A stretch of 7,238 nucleotides of DNA, from positions 1-7,238 of the forward strand of contig JAFAVN010000353.1 in the NCBI GenBank assembly GCA_019242435.1, given 5' to 3'. Positions 5,680 to 7,238 of this stretch are shown here, one piece after another (within the stretch, counting starts at the first letter, position 1; every line of letters begins with the position of its first letter). The translations under genes and the position numbers were made by a program. Source of the stretch: Verrucomicrobiota bacterium (GTDB taxonomy: Bacteria > Verrucomicrobiota > Verrucomicrobiia > Chthoniobacterales > JAFAMB01). Below the pieces are notes generated by a model. That model was not told the DNA's origin. It worked only from the letters and a program-made list of their open reading frames with translations, and searched no databases.

Positions 5680-7238
5680 GTGAGATACTGCGCCTCTGTT
5701 ATGGGAACGCCAAAACGGGGAGCAGAGATTCTTCTGGAGATTTTGCGCTCGGAGGGAACCCGATTTATTTTCGGGAATCCTGGTACAACGGAACTTCCAC
5801 TGATCGACGCCTTGATCGTTAACTCAGACATTCATTATGTCTGGGGCCTGCAGGAGGCGACCGCAGTGGGTATCGCCGACGGCTATTCGCAAGCGTCAGG
5901 TAAACCGGCCTTTGTTAACCTGCATACTGCCGGCGGCCTGGGACATGGCATGGGCGCTATCATGAACGCGAAGATCGCTAGAGTGCCTATGGTGATCACC
6001 GCCGGTCAGCAAGATCTCAGGCATATTCTAGCTGATCCGCTGCTGGCGGCCGATCTCGTGCAAATAGCCGCTCCGGCTTGCAAATGGTGCTTTGAGCCTA
6101 ATTCTTTGGATGATTTACCTCTTATCCTCCGGCGCGCTTTTCATAGTTCGGTTACTCCCCCGCGTGAGCCGGTTTTCTTGTCGTTACCGATGAATATCCT
6201 GGATGAGATTGGATCGCCCCGACTTCTTCCGCCTAGTCGTATCGAACTTTCCAGCGTCGGTCTCGGCGTTAAGCAACTGGCAGCCGGTCTCCTGAAGTTC
6301 AAACCTTTCCGGACCGTGATCGTGGCCGGAAACGATATCGCCGAGCTGGGATTAGGTAAAGCGACGGCCCGGGTAGCCCAATTGATCGGGGCGCCCGTAT
6401 ATGGTGCATCCTGGCCTTCGGTAAATAATTACCCCTCGATTGATCCCTTCTGGCGAGGTTCGCTTCCTACCACTGCGAGGGGGATCTCGGAAATCTTGGC
6501 ACAATACGACTGCCTGCTCGGGTTGGGCGGAAAAAGTCTCGTCTCTATTGTCTACACCATGCGGGACCCAATCCCTGACTCGATCGAGTTTTATCATATT
6601 TCCGAGGATGCCAACGACCTGGGCTATAACGATGCTCCTCGTCTGGGGATTTTTGGAAACGTCCGGGCCACATTGGAAGCTTTGGCAGAAGAACTGGGAC
6701 CGAAGGTCCCGGCTGCCACCGTCAAACAAAACCTCGAATACGCGCAGCAACAGAAAGACGCTTTGTGGCTTCATTTGATGGACCAGGCGGGCGCCTCAGT
6801 TCGTAAGGACGGAAACATCGCACCCATTGTGGCTGCAAAGGAAGTTTTGCGTCCATTACCGGATGGCTTCCTACTCGTGGATGAAGCGCCGTGCGCCAAC
6901 GCCTTCACTCAGCAAATGCATCGGTCAACTGGCGGTCGCCAGTATTTCCATAATCGGGGAGGCGGCCTAGGCTGGGGGATGCCTGCCGCTGTCGGAGTCT
7001 CGTTGGCGCACGATCGCGCACCGGTTCTTTGTGTGGTGGGTGACGGATCAGCCATGTATTCGCCACAGGCTCTCTGGAGCGCTGCGCACGAAGGTACACC
7101 AGTGGTGTTCGTGGTTTTGAACAACCGCGAGTATGGAATCCTGAAGAATTTCTCGATCAACCAGCCAGGATACAACGCGAATACCCACGGTTTCCTGGCC
7201 ATGGATATTTGTGACCCTAAAGTCGATTTCCAATCGTT
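5680..7238 (+). CDS. ThDP-dependent 2-oxo-acid decarboxylase-like enzyme, benzoylformate decarboxylase family (partial, C-terminus beyond right edge)
   Basis: An uninterrupted frame from GTG 5680 gives 519 residues and runs off the window; the family is usually about 530-570 long, so little is missing. It has the three-domain layout of ThDP enzymes: the N-terminal PYR domain with FGNPGTTELP (31-40) and the catalytic GLQEA with Glu59, a middle domain, and the C-terminal PP domain with GDGSAMYS (454-461) and LNN (480-482) for Mg and ThDP. It resembles Pseudomonas benzoylformate decarboxylase (MdlC) closely, including GIADGYSQAS.KPAFVNLH, where His82 matches His70. Aligned by eye, however, Ser26 becomes Thr36, His281 becomes Ile290 and Ala460 becomes Ile487, all active-site positions. 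It is therefore a decarboxylase or carboligase homologue of unknown substrate, probably not a true benzoylformate decarboxylase. It probably shares a transcript with the methyltransferase upstream. Confidence 0.92.
   Translation, partial: MRYCASVMGTPKRGAEILLEILRSEGTRFIFGNPGTTELPLIDALIVNSDIHYVWGLQEATAVGIADGYSQASGKPAFVNLHTAGGLGHGMGAIMNAKIARVPMVITAGQQDLRHILADPLLAADLVQIAAPACKWCFEPNSLDDLPLILRRAFHSSVTPPREPVFLSLPMNILDEIGSPRLLPPSRIELSSVGLGVKQLAAGLLKFKPFRTVIVAGNDIAELGLGKATARVAQLIGAPVYGASWPSVNNYPSIDPFWRGSLPTTARGISEILAQYDCLLGLGGKSLVSIVYTMRDPIPDSIEFYHISEDANDLGYNDAPRLGIFGNVRATLEALAEELGPKVPAATVKQNLEYAQQQKDALWLHLMDQAGASVRKDGNIAPIVAAKEVLRPLPDGFLLVDEAPCANAFTQQMHRSTGGRQYFHNRGGGLGWGMPAAVGVSLAHDRAPVLCVVGDGSAMYSPQALWSAAHEGTPVVFVVLNNREYGILKNFSINQPGYNANTHGFLAMDICDPKVDFQS

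Noticed and set aside
6352..6778. Frames of 112 and 140 codons on both strands
   Set aside because: Both are within the continuous ThDP enzyme reading frame, which carries catalytic and cofactor motifs on either side.
6905..7233. Three minus-strand frames near the right edge
   Set aside because: They are antisense to the GDG...NN cofactor-binding region of the ThDP enzyme.

Overview
The window is bacterial DNA of moderate GC content (mid-50s percent by eye), densely packed with metabolic genes typical of a soil or plant-associated heterotroph. I cannot fix the phylum from the sequence. Several genes have no convincing ribosome binding site, and the protein sequences would fit Acidobacteriota or Proteobacteria. 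No rRNA, tRNA, CRISPR array or intact insertion sequence is visible.

Layout, left to right. (1) Positions 1-787, minus strand, hold the N-terminal 262 residues of an FMN-dependent alpha-hydroxy-acid oxidase of the lactate 2-monooxygenase type. The gene runs off the left edge. (2) A short divergent intergenic region with a near-perfect tandem repeat separates it from a TetR-family regulator (978-1679, plus). (3) Convergent to the regulator is a minus-strand block: a shikimate/quinate dehydrogenase of the AroE family (3969-3073), followed 29 bases later by an MFS transporter (3043-1736). (4) Upstream of the dehydrogenase lies a 207-base gap with a possible coding remnant, then an XRE-cupin regulator (4782-4177, minus). 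(5) A 229-base divergent intergenic region with a nested inverted repeat leads to a plus-strand pair: a class I SAM-dependent methyltransferase (5012-5632) and a thiamine-diphosphate enzyme related to benzoylformate decarboxylase (from 5680, running off the right edge).

Functional reading. The dehydrogenase and transporter look like an uptake-and-oxidation module for shikimate, quinate or a similar hydroaromatic acid. The dehydrogenase carries an Asp where the NADP-specific biosynthetic enzyme has its Asn-Arg-Thr motif, which suggests NAD use and a catabolic role. The alpha-hydroxy-acid oxidase and the 2-oxo-acid decarboxylase homologue catalyse successive types of step (hydroxy acid to oxo acid to aldehyde), so the neighbourhood may serve small organic-acid or aromatic-acid catabolism. 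The decarboxylase homologue departs from benzoylformate decarboxylase at several substrate-pocket positions, so its substrate should not be assumed. Two local regulators of different families could control the two divergent promoters. I see no clear evidence of a wholly new defence or mobile system. The most interesting points are the altered active site of the ThDP enzyme, the catabolic character of the AroE homologue, and the repeat and remnant sequences between genes.
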